Positions 62,882 through 64,000 of a stretch of 64,000 nucleotides of DNA are shown here, piece by piece; the stretch's first letter is position 1; the number at the start of each line of letters is the position of its first letter. The DNA lies in NCBI RefSeq assembly GCF_018596335.1, contig NZ_JAHEPS010000003.1, positions 434,001 to 498,000 on the forward strand, given 5' to 3'. The notes under the pieces were generated by a model. That model saw only the letters and a program-made list of their open reading frames with translations. It made no database searches and was not told the origin of the DNA. Source of the DNA: Shewanella jiangmenensis. Its GTDB lineage: Bacteria > Pseudomonadota > Gammaproteobacteria > Enterobacterales > Shewanellaceae. A program made the position numbers and the translations under genes.

Positions 62882-63379
62882 TTGGAGCAGAAGCTTGCAC
62901 TGTGCCTGCAAACACTCGCCGCGCAATACCATCCCAAGGCGCGGCTTGCCGTTATTCTGCGAGGCTTACCCGGCAGTGGCAAATCCCATTGGGTGAATGC
63001 CCTTTGTGAGGCGCTTCCCGCTGATGGCGGCACGCGCCTTCGACGAGCAGGCATTTTTTCGACCGATAATTTCTTTCTTCATCAGGGTGAATATCGCTTT
63101 GATGGCAATAAGCTTGCAATGAATCATCAACTCAATCTCGCCGCTTTTATTGAGGCGCTGGGAAGAGGTGAGCCGCTGGTGATTTGCGATAACACCAATC
63201 TTGCCCATTGGGAGTTTGTCGCTTACGAGGCGGCGGCCACTGCGCTTGGGTACGCCACTGTCAGGGTGTTGGTGGGCGACCCCCGAAGCCGCGCTCATCA
63301 AACGCTTTGTGCCGGACGTAATCAGCATGGTGTTTCGCTTGCCGCCATAACAAAAATGGCCAGGTCATTTGAAAAGTGA
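62882..63379 (+). CDS. P-loop kinase of the N4BP2/PNK-like type
   Basis: A 165-residue P-loop protein. Walker A is GLPGSGKS (residues about 29-36). It is followed by a metal-site STDNFF, GEYRFDGNKL, CDNTNLAHWEFVAYEAA and a lid-like end RNQHGVSLAAITKMARSFE. This order matches the small kinases related to T4 polynucleotide kinase and human N4BP2L1, whose substrates are mostly unknown. The start is TTG 62882, supported by GGGAGG eight bases before it; no in-frame ATG lies nearby. It follows cobB by 76 bp on the same strand and may be co-transcribed. The reaction is inferred as phosphoryl transfer only. Confidence 0.75.
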   Translation: MEQKLALCLQTLAAQYHPKARLAVILRGLPGSGKSHWVNALCEALPADGGTRLRRAGIFSTDNFFLHQGEYRFDGNKLAMNHQLNLAAFIEALGRGEPLVICDNTNLAHWEFVAYEAAATALGYATVRVLVGDPRSRAHQTLCAGRNQHGVSLAAITKMARSFEK

Positions 63380-63825
63380 AACACTGATTGTTTCTGTTAT
63401 GAAATCAAAAAGTTTATTTTACGTTAATTTTGTTTGTGTTCAGGTGCGACAGTTCAAAATTAATTTCAGAATTTGTAAAAAAGTTATTCGAAACACCATG
63501 CCATAACAGGGTGATTCAGCGCATCCACATCAATTCGTTTGTTATTCTAAATAAGTCACTTAGGGAGATTAAGTTAATCAGAATAACGAATGGGTGACGG
63601 TAATATTTGTTTTTTAATCGTGATTTAAGTTAATTCAATATTCATGCGGTTTAACGGGTGGTTTTCAATTGTAACCTGCTGTGATACATCTCACTCCCCC
63701 GAGCAAATTCAAATCAATCAAAACAATATTCTGTTTATCGCTCTGTTTATCTTATGGTTTTTCATACGGTAAACATTCAGGGGATTTCGCCAGCTTGGCA
63801 TGCAATTAACAGCAAGGAATTGACA
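63380..63825. other. AT-rich intergenic region (446 bp)
   Basis: Clearly richer in A and T than the rest of the window. It holds an inverted repeat (ATTCG, then TTATTCT, against AGAATAACGAAT) spanning 63533-63591, a CRP-site candidate at 63680-63695, and the AAGGAA ribosome site at 63814-63819 for the last gene. No coding frame was seen. Confidence 0.6.
63680..63695 (+). promoter_or_regulatory. Candidate CRP (cAMP receptor protein) site
   Basis: TGTGATACATCTCACT matches TGTGA-N6-TCACA except at the last base. It is about 130 bp upstream of the TTG start of the secreted-protein gene, a distance that fits activation. Confidence 0.6.
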
Positions 63826-64000
63826 TTGAAAACTAAAATCGCGCTCGCCATTTCGATGGCACTGTTTTCCGGCGTTTCAGCCGCCGGAGCCGCTGACATA
63901 TCCTTATCACAGGGTCTTGAGAATTATCAGGGGCGACAAAATGAGCTGTCCAATTCTCAGGTAAAGTTTATTGCCGAGCCTGAACTTGGCGATGAAGTCC
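63826..64000 (+). CDS. N-terminal part of a secreted protein (cut by window end)
   Basis: The first 58 codons of a gene that continues beyond the window. TTG 63826 follows AAGGAA by six bases. The N-terminus is a clear signal peptide (MKTKIALAISMALFSGVSA), with cleavage after ASA- or AGA-like residues near position 23. The mature start contains ISLSQGLENYQGRQNELS, then VKFIAEPELGDEV. I do not recognise the family. A secreted enzyme is possible, given the large control region with a CRP site upstream, but this is inference. Confidence 0.7.
   Translation, partial: MKTKIALAISMALFSGVSAAGAADISLSQGLENYQGRQNELSNSQVKFIAEPELGDEV

Noticed and set aside
1-64000. tRNA, rRNA, insertion sequence or phage genes
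   Set aside because: No tRNA cloverleaf, rRNA stretch, transposase, integrase or phage structural gene was seen on either strand.

Overview
The window reads as chromosomal DNA from a GC-rich gammaproteobacterium of the Shewanella type. The supporting evidence is gltA divergent from sdhCDAB-sucABCD, a pstCAB-phoU operon with very long PstC and PstA, a LacI-controlled beta-glucan locus with TonB receptors but no SusD, a YbiT-type ABC-F protein, and DUF502, Rnk, Fur and CobB orthologues with typical gammaproteobacterial sequence. The species is inference only. I see no rRNA, tRNA, CRISPR array, insertion sequence or prophage.

Layout. 1-1174: 3' part of a copper-type P1B ATPase. 1.2-5.5 kb: small housekeeping genes (membrane protein, GNAT acetyltransferase, ybiT, VOC protein). 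4.9-7.5 kb: kefF-kefC glutathione-gated K+/H+ antiporter pair. 7.5-9.7 kb: TonB receptor behind a Fur box. 10.7-29.9 kb: beta-glucan (laminarin-like) utilisation locus. It encodes a GH16 lipoprotein with three C-terminal repeat domains, two large TonB receptors, a GH1 and a GH3 beta-glucosidase, a GPH-family symporter, a GluP-like hexose permease, a ROK sugar kinase and a LacI regulator. Three copies of a 16-bp palindrome (ATGTAAGCGCTTACAT or one-base variant) precede its transcription units. A DUF2797 gene sits inside this locus without obvious connection. 30-40 kb: DMT transporter, gcvR-like gene, pstCAB-phoU, DUF502, GFA-family and MBL-fold genes. 40-47.5 kb: membrane fusion lipoprotein plus two RND pumps with overlapping genes and no outer-membrane channel. 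47.7-59 kb: TCA cycle block (gltA, sdhCDAB, sucAB, sucCD). 59-64 kb: AEC transporter, GNAT, rnk, fur, cobB, a P-loop kinase and the start of a secreted protein.

How the sugar genes fit together (inference from families and shared operators): the surface GH16 cleaves beta-1,3-glucan, TonB receptors import oligosaccharides, GH3 and GH1 beta-glucosidases release glucose in periplasm and cytoplasm, GPH and GluP permeases cross the inner membrane, and the ROK kinase phosphorylates the sugar. The LacI gene is third in the GH1-GPH-lacI operon, whose own promoter region carries the operator, giving feedback.

The most unusual things are short tandem repeats at gene borders. There are five 21-bp units coding a heptad tail on KefF, seven 12-bp units just after the GH16 stop, eight 7-bp units running into the DUF2797 stop codon, and four 8-bp units ahead of a kinase RBS. 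The extended PstC/PstA and the triplicated WDCC domain of GH16 are the best protein-level curiosities. I found no clearly unprecedented system; the beta-glucan locus is a variant of known designs.
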